A stretch of 36,732 nucleotides of DNA from Candidatus Rokuibacteriota bacterium (GTDB lineage Bacteria > Methylomirabilota > Methylomirabilia > Rokubacteriales > CSP1-6): the NCBI GenBank assembly GCA_016209635.1, contig JACQWC010000210.1, positions 1-36,732 of the forward strand, given 5' to 3'. The translations under genes were made by a program, and so were the position numbers. The notes under the pieces are model-generated. The model was not told the DNA's origin. It was given only the letters and a program-made list of their open reading frames with translations, and made no database searches. This document shows positions 1 through 9,160 of the stretch, piece by piece (the first letter of the stretch is position 1; each line of letters begins with the position of its first letter).

Positions 1-2
1 CG

Positions 3-131
3 TCGCGCGAGCGCGATATCCTCCTGGCGGGCGGCTTGCTCCCTTACACCCGAGGCTCTTCCACTCCCCCTCCCCCCACCCTCTTCCCCGGCGGCTCGAG
101 CCCTCTCCCCTCAGGGGAGAGGGCAGGGTGA
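3..131 (+). CDS. C-terminal end of an upstream gene (partial; the SRERDILLAGGLLPYTRG tail resembles aconitase/isopropylmalate dehydratase-type C-termini)
   Basis: Open frame from window edge to TGA at 129-131: SRERDILLAGGLLPYTRGSSTPPPPTLFPGGSSPLSPQGRGQG*. Family assignment is from memory of tail motifs and is weak. Confidence 0.3.
   Translation, partial: SRERDILLAGGLLPYTRGSSTPPPPTLFPGGSSPLPSGERAG
101..123. repeat. REP-like perfect inverted repeat ccctctcccc-tca-ggggagaggg
   Basis: 10-bp perfect stem, 3-nt loop, read directly; lies in the 3' end of the upstream frame and just before the PrpF-like gene. Confidence 0.7.
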
Positions 132-142
132 GGGGGCGGGGG

Positions 143-1246
143 ATGCCTCAACGCCGCATCCGAGCCGTCTTCATGCGCGGCGGGACGAGCCGCGCCCTCT
201 TCTTCCACGAGAACGACCTGCCGCACGCCCGGCCCGCGCGCGACCGGATCCTCCTCACGGCGCTCGGGAGCCCCGATCCCTACGGCCGCCAGCTCGATGG
301 CCTCGGCGGCGGGATCTCGTCCCTGTCGAAGGCGTGCGTCATCGGGGAGCCTTCCCACCCCGACGCCCAGGTGGACTACACGTTCGCCCAGGTCGACGTG
401 AAGACGCCCGCCGTCGACTACAGCGGCAACTGCGGCAACTGCTCGGCGGCGGTCGGCCCGTTCGCGATCGACGAGGGGCTCGTCGAGGTGACCGGGAGCA
501 CGACGATCGTGCGCATCCACAACACGAACACGAAGAAGCTGATCGTCGCGCACGTGCCGGTTCGCGACGGCGAGGCGGCCGTCGAGGGCGACTTCGAGCT
601 GGCCGGCGTGCCGGGCCGCGGTGCCCGGATCGCGCTCGACTTCCTCGACCCGGGCGGGGCGGGCACCGGGCGCCTCCTGCCGACGGGGCGCCCGCGGGAG
701 GTGATCGGCGGCCTCGAGGCCTCGCTCGTCGACGCCACGAACCCGGTGGTGTTCGTCCGCGCGAGGGATCTCGCCCTCGCCGGCACCGAGCCGCCCGAGG
801 CCATCGACGACGACCCGGCGCTCGGCGCGCGGCTCGAGGCGATCCGAAGACAGGCGGCGGAGCGGATGGGAATCCCGGGGAGCGCGGCGGTCCCGAAGAT
901 CGCTCTGGTCGCGCCGGCGGCCGCCTTCACGGCGCTCGACGGGACCCGCTATGACGCGGACGGGGTCGATCTCGTCGCGCGGGTCATCTCGATGGGGAAC
1001 TGCCACCGGGCGTTCGCGCTCACCGCGGCGATGTCCCTCGCCGTGGCGGCCCGCGTCGAGGGCACTATCGTCCAGGAGTGCGCCCGTCGCGGAACGCCCG
1101 CCGGCGACCTGCGACTCGGCCATCCGTCGGGCGTGCTGCCGATCGCCGCGATCGTGCGTCTCAAAGACGGCGAGCCGTGGGCCGAGCGGGTCACCGTCTA
1201 TCGGACGGCGCGCCGGCTCATGGAAGGCTACGTCCGGGTGCCCTGA
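143..1246 (+). CDS. PrpF-like isomerase / 4-oxalomesaconate tautomerase family protein
   Basis: MPQRRIRAVFMRGGTSRALFFHENDLP..., DYSGNCGNCSAAVGPFAIDEGLV, GHPSGVLPI motifs typical of PrpF family; start at ATG 143 preferred over GTG 128. Confidence 0.85.
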   Translation: MPQRRIRAVFMRGGTSRALFFHENDLPHARPARDRILLTALGSPDPYGRQLDGLGGGISSLSKACVIGEPSHPDAQVDYTFAQVDVKTPAVDYSGNCGNCSAAVGPFAIDEGLVEVTGSTTIVRIHNTNTKKLIVAHVPVRDGEAAVEGDFELAGVPGRGARIALDFLDPGGAGTGRLLPTGRPREVIGGLEASLVDATNPVVFVRARDLALAGTEPPEAIDDDPALGARLEAIRRQAAERMGIPGSAAVPKIALVAPAAAFTALDGTRYDADGVDLVARVISMGNCHRAFALTAAMSLAVAARVEGTIVQECARRGTPAGDLRLGHPSGVLPIAAIVRLKDGEPWAERVTVYRTARRLMEGYVRVP

Positions 1247-2493
1247 CCGTGCCCCCCGCGCCCACGGATCTCGTCGAGCACCGGCAGGACGTACTCGCGG
1301 AAGCGGACCGGGTTCTCGCTCATCGGGAAGTGTCCGAGCCCCGCCATGATGGTGACGCGCGCGCCCGGGATCTTCGCGGCCGTGCGCCGCGTGTCGTCGG
1401 GCGTGCAGGAGAAGTCGTACTCGCCGGTGAGGAGGTAGACTGGGCAACGGGCCGTGTCGATCGCCGCGACGCGATCCCGGAGATCGGAGTCGACCCGGTA
1501 GAAGTAGAGGTCCCCCTTGAAGACGCCCGGGCCCGAGGTCATGTAGCCCCAGAGAGTCTCCCACCGCGTCTCGTCCGGCGCCCGCGGCCCCACCAGACCC
1601 GACACGAGCGCCGCGCACACCTCGCCGCCGTGGACGTCGGGGCGGTGGAGCCACTCGGTGTCGTACCAGGGTTCCTGGTGGGCCGCGGCCTCGAGGCCGA
1701 TGACCGCGCGGAGGTCCTCCCCGTGCCGTCGCGCCAGCTCGAGCACGATCCGTCCGCCCATCGAGCACCCCATCACCACCGGGCGCTCGAGCCCGAGGGC
1801 GCTCCCGAAGGCCATGATCGCATCGACGTAGGCGTCGGTCGTCAGCCGGTACTCCCCGTCCTGCCAGCCGGGCGGCGGCGTCGACTTGCCGTGCCAGGGC
1901 ATGTCGAAGGCGAGGACGCGGAAATGGCGCGTGAGCGCCTCGTCGTTCATCAGGTGGCGGAAGTGACGGCCGTCGGCACCCGCCGTGTGGAGACAGACGA
2001 GCGGGAGGCCCTGGCCCGCCTCCTCGAAGTAGACGCGGTGCGGCCGGCCGCCGAGGACCAACGAGACATACCGGCCGACGATGGGCTCGACCCCCGCCGC
2101 TCGATCCGGGACCGGCGCCGCGGCGAGGCGCCCGCGCGGCGCCGCGAGCACCTCCTTCACGTACCGGAGGTTCGCCATGAGCGGCCCGAGATCGCCCTCG
2201 ATCCGCGCCTCGCCGCGCTTGGCCATCGCGAAGATGTCGTGGTAGCCGGGGGGCGGCACGGGCTCCCAGAAGCGCCGCCAGGCCTCCGCGGGCGCGCGGA
2301 GGGCGAAGGACCACGCCCGCATCGAGAACGGGCCGCGCTCGACGCGGGCGATCCGCCCCTCGACCACGCGGACGAGGTACGGGACCTCGCCGACCTCGAC
2401 CAGGAACGTGGTGGTGAGGAACCGTCCGCGCCGGACGAGCGCCTCGTCGCGATTGACCAGCTCGACGAGCCCGTCGATCACGCCGGCCATCAT
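1228..2493 (-). CDS. Alpha/beta hydrolase with an N-terminal SCP2-like (sterol-carrier-type) domain
   Basis: C-terminal half: GxSxG-type nucleophile elbow GCSMGG, ...LAFDMPWHGKS..., H in GLGHFPMSENP; N-terminal ~120 aa MRAWSFALRAPAEAWRRFWEPVPPPGYHDIFAMAKRGEARIEGDLGPLMANLRYVKEVL resembles SCP2-like sequence. Confidence 0.75.
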   Translation of the reverse strand: MMAGVIDGLVELVNRDEALVRRGRFLTTTFLVEVGEVPYLVRVVEGRIARVERGPFSMRAWSFALRAPAEAWRRFWEPVPPPGYHDIFAMAKRGEARIEGDLGPLMANLRYVKEVLAAPRGRLAAAPVPDRAAGVEPIVGRYVSLVLGGRPHRVYFEEAGQGLPLVCLHTAGADGRHFRHLMNDEALTRHFRVLAFDMPWHGKSTPPPGWQDGEYRLTTDAYVDAIMAFGSALGLERPVVMGCSMGGRIVLELARRHGEDLRAVIGLEAAAHQEPWYDTEWLHRPDVHGGEVCAALVSGLVGPRAPDETRWETLWGYMTSGPGVFKGDLYFYRVDSDLRDRVAAIDTARCPVYLLTGEYDFSCTPDDTRRTAAKIPGARVTIMAGLGHFPMSENPVRFREYVLPVLDEIRGRGGHGQGTRT

Positions 2494-2498
2494 ATCCC

Positions 2499-3890
2499 AT
2501 GACGACGCCCCCGCCCGACCCCGTCGACCGCTTCTACGCCGCCGTGCGGGCGATCGCCCGGTTCTGGCTCTGGTTCTTCCTGAAGAGCGTGGACGTGCGC
2601 CATCCCGAGCGCGTGCCGGTCGGCGGGCCGGTGGTCCTGTGCATCAACCACCCGAACAACCTCATCGACTCGCTGCTCGTCGGGGCGGTGCTCCCGCGGA
2701 AGGTCCACTACCTCGCGACGGCGTCCCTCTTCCGGAACCCGCTCATGGCGCGCTTCCTCTCGGCCTCCGGCGTGATCCCGGTCTACCGGCGCCAGGACGA
2801 TCCCGACAAGATGGACCGGAACGCCGAGACGTTCGCCGCGTGCTTCGCCGCGTTCGACCGCGGACGCCTCGTCGCCATCTACCCCGAGGGCACCACCCAC
2901 GCGGAGGCGCGCGTCCAGCGCATCAAGACCGGCGCCGCCCGCATCGCGCTCGGCTACGCGGCCGAGCGCCCGGGCGCCCTCACGCTCGTCCCCGTGGGGC
3001 TCAACTTCGAGGCGCGGAAGTCGTTCCGCGGGCGCGTGCTGGTCGCCTTCGGCGAGCCCATCCCCGTGACACCTTACCTCGACACCTTCCGCGAGGATCC
3101 GGTGAAGGCGGTCGACGCGCTGACGCGGAGCATCCAGTGGGGCATGGAGGCGCAGGTCGTCCACGTCGAGCGGATCGACGCAACCGAGCTGGTCCGCGCC
3201 GTGGACGAGATCTACCGGAGCGAGCTGGCCCGCCAGCTCGAGGAGGAGCGCGGCCTCGCGCAGAGGCAGATCGATCCCGTCCGCCTCGCGCGCTCGATCG
3301 TCGACGCGGTGAACCACTTCAAGGAGCGCGAACCCGCGCGCGTGGAGAGCCTCTGGCAGCAGATCCAGCGGTATCGCGCGCTCCTGGCCACGTACCGCGT
3401 CCGCGACGACGCGGTGCAGGCGCGGCTCCGGCGGCGGCCCACGCGCCAGCGGATCCAGAGCGGGTGGGTGGCCGTCGCGGGCTTCCCGTTCTTCGCCTAC
3501 GGCGCCGTCGTCAACGGCCTCCCCTACCTCATCCCGCGATGGCTCGCGCGTCGCGTCGCCCGGAAGGAGACCGACTACGCGACCACGCGCTTTCTCGCGG
3601 GCGTCGTCGCCATCCCCGTCTTCTGGGGGCTCGAGATCTGGATCGTCGGCCGGCTCACGGGCCCGGCCACCGCGCTCCTGTTCGCGCTCTCGCTCCCGCT
3701 CTCCGGGCTGATCGCCTACCGCTACCTTCGCGGCGCCGGCCGGCTGAGGGGGCAGCTGCGCCTCGGAGCCTTGGCGCTGACGCGGAGCCACGCCGCCCGG
3801 CGCATCGTGGCCGAGCGCCAGGCGCTCCTGGCCGAGCTGGACCGCGCGAAGGCCGACTACCTGGCCGCGACGAGGGGGAGCAGCTTTTGA
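2499..3890 (+). CDS. PlsC-type 1-acyl-glycerol-3-phosphate acyltransferase
   Basis: INHPNNLIDSLL and YPEGTTHAE acyltransferase motifs, C-terminal hydrophobic segments. Confidence 0.85.
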   Translation: MTTPPPDPVDRFYAAVRAIARFWLWFFLKSVDVRHPERVPVGGPVVLCINHPNNLIDSLLVGAVLPRKVHYLATASLFRNPLMARFLSASGVIPVYRRQDDPDKMDRNAETFAACFAAFDRGRLVAIYPEGTTHAEARVQRIKTGAARIALGYAAERPGALTLVPVGLNFEARKSFRGRVLVAFGEPIPVTPYLDTFREDPVKAVDALTRSIQWGMEAQVVHVERIDATELVRAVDEIYRSELARQLEEERGLAQRQIDPVRLARSIVDAVNHFKEREPARVESLWQQIQRYRALLATYRVRDDAVQARLRRRPTRQRIQSGWVAVAGFPFFAYGAVVNGLPYLIPRWLARRVARKETDYATTRFLAGVVAIPVFWGLEIWIVGRLTGPATALLFALSLPLSGLIAYRYLRGAGRLRGQLRLGALALTRSHAARRIVAERQALLAELDRAKADYLAATRGSSF

Positions 3891-4804
3891 GTGTCTACCG
3901 GCTGGAGGAGACGTCCAGCACCGCGCTCGACGCCCTCGACCGGGCGCGTACCGTCATCATCCTGACGGTGAGCCCGCTGGAGCAGCACGGTCCCCACCTG
4001 CCCGTCGGCGTCGACGCCATCGCCGCGCGCTACTTCGCCGAGACCATCGGCGAGCGCCTCGTGGCCGGGCGCACGGGCTGGTCGGTCGTGATCGCCCCGA
4101 CCCTCCACCTCGGCTCGTTCACGTTCGATGCCGTCGGCACGGTGAGCGTCCGGCAGCGGGTCGTGCGCGACGCCCTCGTGGACTACGGCGTGGCGTTCGC
4201 GCGCGCCGGCTTCCGCTGGATCCTCGTCGCGAACGGCCACGGTGGGCCCGGGCACCTCACCGCGCTTGAGGAGGCGGCGGCGATCGTCTCGCGGCGCCAC
4301 CGCGTCCTCATGGCCTCGTTCACCGGCCACCTCGCGTGGCAGTTCCTCCGCGGGCGGTACCTCGACCGGATCGAGGCCGCGCTCGCCCGGCCGCTCACCG
4401 GGGCCGAGCGCCAGGCGTTCGCCGAGGACGCGCACGGCGGCTGGTGGGAGACGTCGCTCATGCTCATGCTCCGGCCCGACCTCGTGGACGGGAGCTATCG
4501 CGACCTGCCGCCCGCGCGCTTCGGTCTGGCCTCGCGCGTGGTGCCGAACTACCCCCTGAAGAACGGCGGCCTGGGCTACGTCGGCCATCCCGCGATGGCC
4601 GACCCGGCGTTCGCGAAGGCGGCGGCAGAGGTGCTGATGGCGGAGACGATGGAGCTGGTCGAGGGATTGCTCGACGGGCGACTCCGGCCGGCCGAGCGGC
4701 GCTCGCCCTTCTTCGCGCTCCCGTTCCTCAGAACCAACTTCTGGCCGGCGGTCGCGGTGGCCGGCGCGGTGGCCGCCGCGGTCCTCTGGGCGCTCCTCCG
4801 CTGA
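3887..4804 (+). CDS. Creatininase-family protein with C-terminal transmembrane helix
   Basis: SPLEQHGPHLPVGVDAIAARYFAE and NGHGG(P)GHL motifs; TTG start at 3887 overlaps the previous stop; C-terminus FWPAVAVAGAVAAAVLWALLR. Confidence 0.8.
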   Translation: MSVYRLEETSSTALDALDRARTVIILTVSPLEQHGPHLPVGVDAIAARYFAETIGERLVAGRTGWSVVIAPTLHLGSFTFDAVGTVSVRQRVVRDALVDYGVAFARAGFRWILVANGHGGPGHLTALEEAAAIVSRRHRVLMASFTGHLAWQFLRGRYLDRIEAALARPLTGAERQAFAEDAHGGWWETSLMLMLRPDLVDGSYRDLPPARFGLASRVVPNYPLKNGGLGYVGHPAMADPAFAKAAAEVLMAETMELVEGLLDGRLRPAERRSPFFALPFLRTNFWPAVAVAGAVAAAVLWALLR

Positions 4805-5553
4805 TGGTCGAGCTGGAGGCGAAGGCCGGCGTCGCGTGGCTCCGGCTGAATCGGCCGGAGGCGCTGAACGCGCTGAACCGCGCCCTCACCGCGGCGCTCG
4901 AGGAGGCCCTCGACCGCGTCGCCGCGCTCGACGACGCCGCCGTTCTCGTCGTCGCCGGGCGCGGCCGCGCCTTCTGCGCCGGGAACGACGTCACGGAGAT
5001 GGCTACCCTCACGCCCGAAGAGGCCGAGGCGCTCGCCACGCGCCAGGCGCGGCTCATGGACCGTTTCTCCCGGCTGCCCCAGGTCACGCTCGGGGCGATC
5101 GACGGTTACGCGCTGGGCGGCGGCCTCATGCTCGCCCTGGCCCAGGATCTCAGGATCGCGTCCGACCGCTCGCGCTTCGGCCTGCCCGAGGTGTCGCTCG
5201 GCTTCAACCCGGCCTACGGTATCGCGCGGCTGCTCGACGTCCTCGCCGGCGGCCACGCGCGCGACCTCCTGCTGACCGGCCGCACGGTCCACGCGAGCGA
5301 GGCGCTCCGAATGGGGCTCGTGAATCGGGTGGTCGCCGCGCCAACGCTCGCCGAGCGCGCCGCCGCCTGGGCCGCCGAGATCGCCCGCTCGCCGCGGGCC
5401 GGCCTGGCGGCGACCAAGGAGATCGTCGCGTCGATCCGCGCCGGCGGTCACGGCGGCGAGCCGGGGGCGTACGGCGCCGCGCTCAGGACGAGCGAGGAGG
5501 CGCGCGCGCGGATCCAGGCGTTCGTCGCCCGGCGGCGGGAAACGTCGGGATGA
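4804..5553 (+). CDS. Enoyl-CoA hydratase/isomerase family protein
   Basis: MVELEAKAGVAWLRLNRPEALNALNRAL...GRGRAFCAGNDV...DGYALGGGLMLALAQDLRIA; ATGA overlap with previous gene. Confidence 0.9.
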   Translation: MVELEAKAGVAWLRLNRPEALNALNRALTAALEEALDRVAALDDAAVLVVAGRGRAFCAGNDVTEMATLTPEEAEALATRQARLMDRFSRLPQVTLGAIDGYALGGGLMLALAQDLRIASDRSRFGLPEVSLGFNPAYGIARLLDVLAGGHARDLLLTGRTVHASEALRMGLVNRVVAAPTLAERAAAWAAEIARSPRAGLAATKEIVASIRAGGHGGEPGAYGAALRTSEEARARIQAFVARRRETSG

Positions 5554-6677
5554 CGCGACTCCTCGAGGGCGTGCGGCTCGTCGACCTCACGACCCAGATG
5601 CCGGGCCCGTACTGCTCCATGATCCTCGCGGACCTCGGCGCCGACGTGATCAAGGTGGAGCCGCCGTCGGGCGACCAGCTCCGCGCCTACCGGCCCCTGT
5701 TCGACGCGGTGAACCGCGGCAAGCGCAGCGTGGCCCTCGACCTCCGGCACGAGGCGGCGCGGGGGGTGCTCTACCGGCTCGCGGGGACCGCCGACCTGAT
5801 GCTCGAGGGGTTCAGGCCGGGCGTGGCGGCGCGTCTCGGCGCCGATTACGGAGCCGTGAGCGCCCGCAACCCGGCCATCGTCTACTGTTCGATCTCCGGC
5901 TTCGGACAGGACGGGCCCGACGCCCAGCGCCCGGGTCACGACCTGAACTACCTGGCACTCTCGGGTATCCTCGGGCTCCAGGCCCTGATCGCCGGCGAGC
6001 CCTCGCCGCCCCCGGTGCTCGTCTCGGACCTGGCCGCGGGCCAGTACGCCACGATCGCGCTCCTGGCCGCCCTCGCCGGCCGCCGCGCGGGCGCGCCCGG
6101 CCAGTACATCGACCTCTCGATGACCGACGGCGCGGTCGGCTGGACCATGACGGAGATCGCGCGCCTCGAGGCCGAGGGGCGGGTGCCCGCGCGGCCGAAC
6201 GTCACGCTGGCGCCCCACTACGGCGTCTTCCGCACCGCCGACGACCGGTGGGTCACGCTCGGGATCGTCTACGAGGACCACTTCTGGCGGAACTTCTGTG
6301 ACGCCGTCGGCCTCGCCGACCTCCGCGACCTCCCTAACGTCGAGCGGCTCGCCCGCTTCGACGAGCTCCGCGCGCGGATCGTGGCGATCTTCGCCGGTGC
6401 CACGCGGGACGAGTGGGTCAAGCGCTTCGAGGGCACGAACGTCCCCTTCGCGCCGGTGCTCGATCTGCCGGAGGTGCTCGCGTGGCCGCAGTTCCGCCAC
6501 CGCGGCCTCTTCACGGCCCGGGGCATCGCGCTGCCGATGAAGTACTCGGCCGCCGACACCCGTCCCGGGCACCGGGCGCCAGAGCTGGGGGAGCACATGG
6601 GGGAGATCCTCGACTCGCTCGGCTACACGTCTGCCGAGCGCGCGGCGCTCGCCGCCGCGGGCGCGGTGCGGGGCTAG
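5550..6677 (+). CDS. CaiB/BaiF family CoA-transferase
   Basis: LLEGVRLVDLTTQMPGPYCSMILADLGADVIKVEPP...; NRGKRSVALDLR. Confidence 0.92.
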   Translation: MTRLLEGVRLVDLTTQMPGPYCSMILADLGADVIKVEPPSGDQLRAYRPLFDAVNRGKRSVALDLRHEAARGVLYRLAGTADLMLEGFRPGVAARLGADYGAVSARNPAIVYCSISGFGQDGPDAQRPGHDLNYLALSGILGLQALIAGEPSPPPVLVSDLAAGQYATIALLAALAGRRAGAPGQYIDLSMTDGAVGWTMTEIARLEAEGRVPARPNVTLAPHYGVFRTADDRWVTLGIVYEDHFWRNFCDAVGLADLRDLPNVERLARFDELRARIVAIFAGATRDEWVKRFEGTNVPFAPVLDLPEVLAWPQFRHRGLFTARGIALPMKYSAADTRPGHRAPELGEHMGEILDSLGYTSAERAALAAAGAVRG

Positions 6678-8974
6678 GAGGCCAGGCCCGGGCTCTGCTC
6701 CTCGGTGCGCCGCTGCTGCATGTCGCGGTCCGCCTCTCGCAGGAACTCGTCGGCCGTCTCGGGTGGGAACTGGCTGAAGGCAACGCCCATGCTGCACCCG
6801 ACCGTCAGCGGCAGCCGGCGCTCGCGGCACAGCTCGGCGAGCTTGTCCCGGACGCGGGCGGTCACCCGGTCGATGTCCTTCGAGCCCGCCTCGATCAGGA
6901 GCACCGCGAACTCGTCCCCGCCGTAGCGCGCCACCAGGTCCGTCGCGCGCGTCGCCTCCATGAGCGCGTCGGCCACGGTGCGGAGGACCTCGTCGCCGAG
7001 GGCGTAGCCGAAGTTGTCGTTGATGGTCTTGAGGTGGAAGACGTCGAGGGCCAGGAGGAGGAGCCCGCTCCGGCGCCGGCGGACGCCCGCGGCGAGGCGC
7101 CGGTACTGGTCGTGGAAGGCGCGGCGGCTCAGGAGTCCGGTCAGCGGATCGGGCGCGAAGCGCGCCAGCCGCCGGTCGGCGTCGTAGAGGCGCTCGGCCA
7201 GGACCCGCAGCAGCTCGACCGCGAGGTCCGACGAGCTCCGCAGCACCTGGAGGAAGTTGCTCTGGCGGAGCACCAGACAGTGCGTGCGCTCCACCGCGAT
7301 CACCGTCGCCGAGCGTGGCGAATCGCGGAGGATGCCCAGCTCGCCGAAGATCTCCGCCTGGCCGAGCTGCCCCAGCAGCATCTCCGTCTGCCCCTCGGGC
7401 ATGGCTTCGACGACGCGCACGCGCCCCGACAGCATCACGAAGAGGCTCTCGGAGGGCTCCCCCTGCCGGATGGAGACGTGGCCGGCCGGGTAGATCTGCT
7501 CCGTGGCATCCTGGACGAGCGTCCGGAGCTGCTCTCGCGTGAGCCCCCGGAAGAGGGGGAGGGCGGCGAGCATGCCCGCGTAGCGCTCCTCCGCATCGGC
7601 CCGCGCCCCCACGGGCGTCTCGACGACCGACTCGGCGACGGCCTGGGGTACCACCACCTCGCCCAGCCCGACCGATTCCGCCTCGCCCGGGAAGAGCGTC
7701 CGGGCGAGCCACGCGCGGACGCGCGAGCGCAGCATCGGTGAGCTGAACGGCTTCGCCAGGTAGTCGGTGGGCGACTCTCCCCGGTGGAGCGCGTCCGTGT
7801 CCGGGCCATCGGCGAGGAGGACCACGGGCAGGTTCTCCCGGCCCACCACGCTGCGCAGCTGCTGGACCATGACGGCGATGTCGCCGCCGGGCTGGGGGGC
7901 GTCGATGATCGCCAGGTCCGGGTTCAGCTCGGAGCTGCGCGTGAGGGCGGCGCTTATGTCCGGCACGGGCAGCGGTACCAGCGCGTCCTCCGCGAGCGCC
8001 TCCTCGATGGCGGCGACATCGCTTTCGTTCGAGCTGACCACCAGGACGCGGCCGCCGGCGATCGGCCGGCGACGGAGGGCCGACAGCTCGGCCACCGTCG
8101 CCGCGCGCCCGCTCCCCTTCACTTGTAATTCGAGCCCCTCGGCGGCGGCGAACACCTCGAGCGATCCGCCCCGCCCGGCGACCCGCGCGCTAGCGCTCCG
8201 CTCCATGCGCTCCATCATCGCGTCGTCGTGGATCGGGTCGTGGTGGAACAGGGCGAGGCGCCCGACCTCCGCCGCCAGGGCCACGTCGGTCGCGTACTCG
8301 ATCGTGCTGTGGCCCCAGCCGATCTTGCTGCGGTACTCGTCTGCGGTGTACTGGGCGTCATGGATCACGAGATCCGCGCCCCGGAGGAAGGCGATGTGGC
8401 GCTGATCTCCGGGATGGGCCGAGAGCCGTCCCACCGGATTCCAGAAGGGCTCGTGGTCGGTGACGTAGGCGACCGTCGTGTCGCCGGACGACATCCGGTA
8501 GGCGATGGTCGGCGCGGTGTGGTTCAGGTATTGCGTCTCCACCAGTACCTCGCCGACCCGGAAGAAACCCTCCTCCAGCTCCGTGAAGTGGATGCGGCTC
8601 CTGAGATCGCGGAGCTTCACGGGGAAGTAGGCGTACTCCATCTGCCCCGACATCGTGTCCTCGAGGCCGCGCTGGAAGCCGATGGGCGCGTAGATGTTCA
8701 CCTCGGCGCCCGCCATGAACGCCGGCGCGAAGAACGGGAAGCCCTGGATGTGGTCCCAGTGGGTGTGGCCGATGAAGAGGTGGATGCGCAGGGGCTGCGG
8801 GGCGGTGCGGAGGAGCTGGAGGCCGAGGTCGCGGGCCCCGGTCCCGCAGTCCAGCACGATCAGCGTGCCGTCCGAGGCGCGGACCTCGACGCAGGAGGTG
8901 TTGCCCCCGTACTTCGCCGTGGAGCTACCGGGCGCGGCGATGGACCCACGGGTGCCCCAGAACCGTACGTACAC
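6674..8974 (-). CDS. Multidomain signalling protein: MBL-fold hydrolase + degenerate receiver + cyclic-nucleotide-binding + GGDEF diguanylate cyclase
   Basis: VYVRFWGTRGSIAAPG...GHTHWDHIQGFPFF (MBL), RVLVVSSNESDV...DLAIIDAP...YLAKPF (REC-like), LPLFRGLTREQL...FGELGILRDSPRSATV (cNMP), DPLTGLLSRRAFH...RATDLVARYGGDEF (GGDEF with I-site). Start chosen at GTG 8974; ATG 9088 is an in-frame alternative. Confidence 0.88.
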   Translation of the reverse strand: MYVRFWGTRGSIAAPGSSTAKYGGNTSCVEVRASDGTLIVLDCGTGARDLGLQLLRTAPQPLRIHLFIGHTHWDHIQGFPFFAPAFMAGAEVNIYAPIGFQRGLEDTMSGQMEYAYFPVKLRDLRSRIHFTELEEGFFRVGEVLVETQYLNHTAPTIAYRMSSGDTTVAYVTDHEPFWNPVGRLSAHPGDQRHIAFLRGADLVIHDAQYTADEYRSKIGWGHSTIEYATDVALAAEVGRLALFHHDPIHDDAMMERMERSASARVAGRGGSLEVFAAAEGLELQVKGSGRAATVAELSALRRRPIAGGRVLVVSSNESDVAAIEEALAEDALVPLPVPDISAALTRSSELNPDLAIIDAPQPGGDIAVMVQQLRSVVGRENLPVVLLADGPDTDALHRGESPTDYLAKPFSSPMLRSRVRAWLARTLFPGEAESVGLGEVVVPQAVAESVVETPVGARADAEERYAGMLAALPLFRGLTREQLRTLVQDATEQIYPAGHVSIRQGEPSESLFVMLSGRVRVVEAMPEGQTEMLLGQLGQAEIFGELGILRDSPRSATVIAVERTHCLVLRQSNFLQVLRSSSDLAVELLRVLAERLYDADRRLARFAPDPLTGLLSRRAFHDQYRRLAAGVRRRRSGLLLLALDVFHLKTINDNFGYALGDEVLRTVADALMEATRATDLVARYGGDEFAVLLIEAGSKDIDRVTARVRDKLAELCRERRLPLTVGCSMGVAFSQFPPETADEFLREADRDMQQRRTEEQSPGLAS

Positions 8975-9160
8975 TCTGTCCCTCTCGTCGGCTGCGACCT
9001 GGAACGACGGGCACGCGGAGATCCGCCACCCATCCGAGCACCGGGCTCCGCCCGTATGGGGAGCCCGATGACCGAAGAATTCTAACATCAGACACGACCC
9101 TTGTGCAGGGCTTCCCGTAAAATTGGGGGGCCGGGGCCGAGGAACCCGGAAGGAGGGCGC

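Noticed and set aside
44-2500. 818-aa minus-strand ORF
   Set aside because: Arg/Ala/Gly/Pro-rich shadow frame opposite recognisable PrpF-like and hydrolase genes; typical of ~70% GC DNA.
2640-2680. PlsC H-x5-D (HPNNLID) as a broken HX4D motif
   Set aside because: HPNxLID-type spacing is known in a PlsC/GPAT subset, so not evidence of inactivity.
5448-7712. 754-aa minus-strand ORF
   Set aside because: Shadow of the CaiB gene and an off-frame of the GGDEF gene; no coherent domain motifs.
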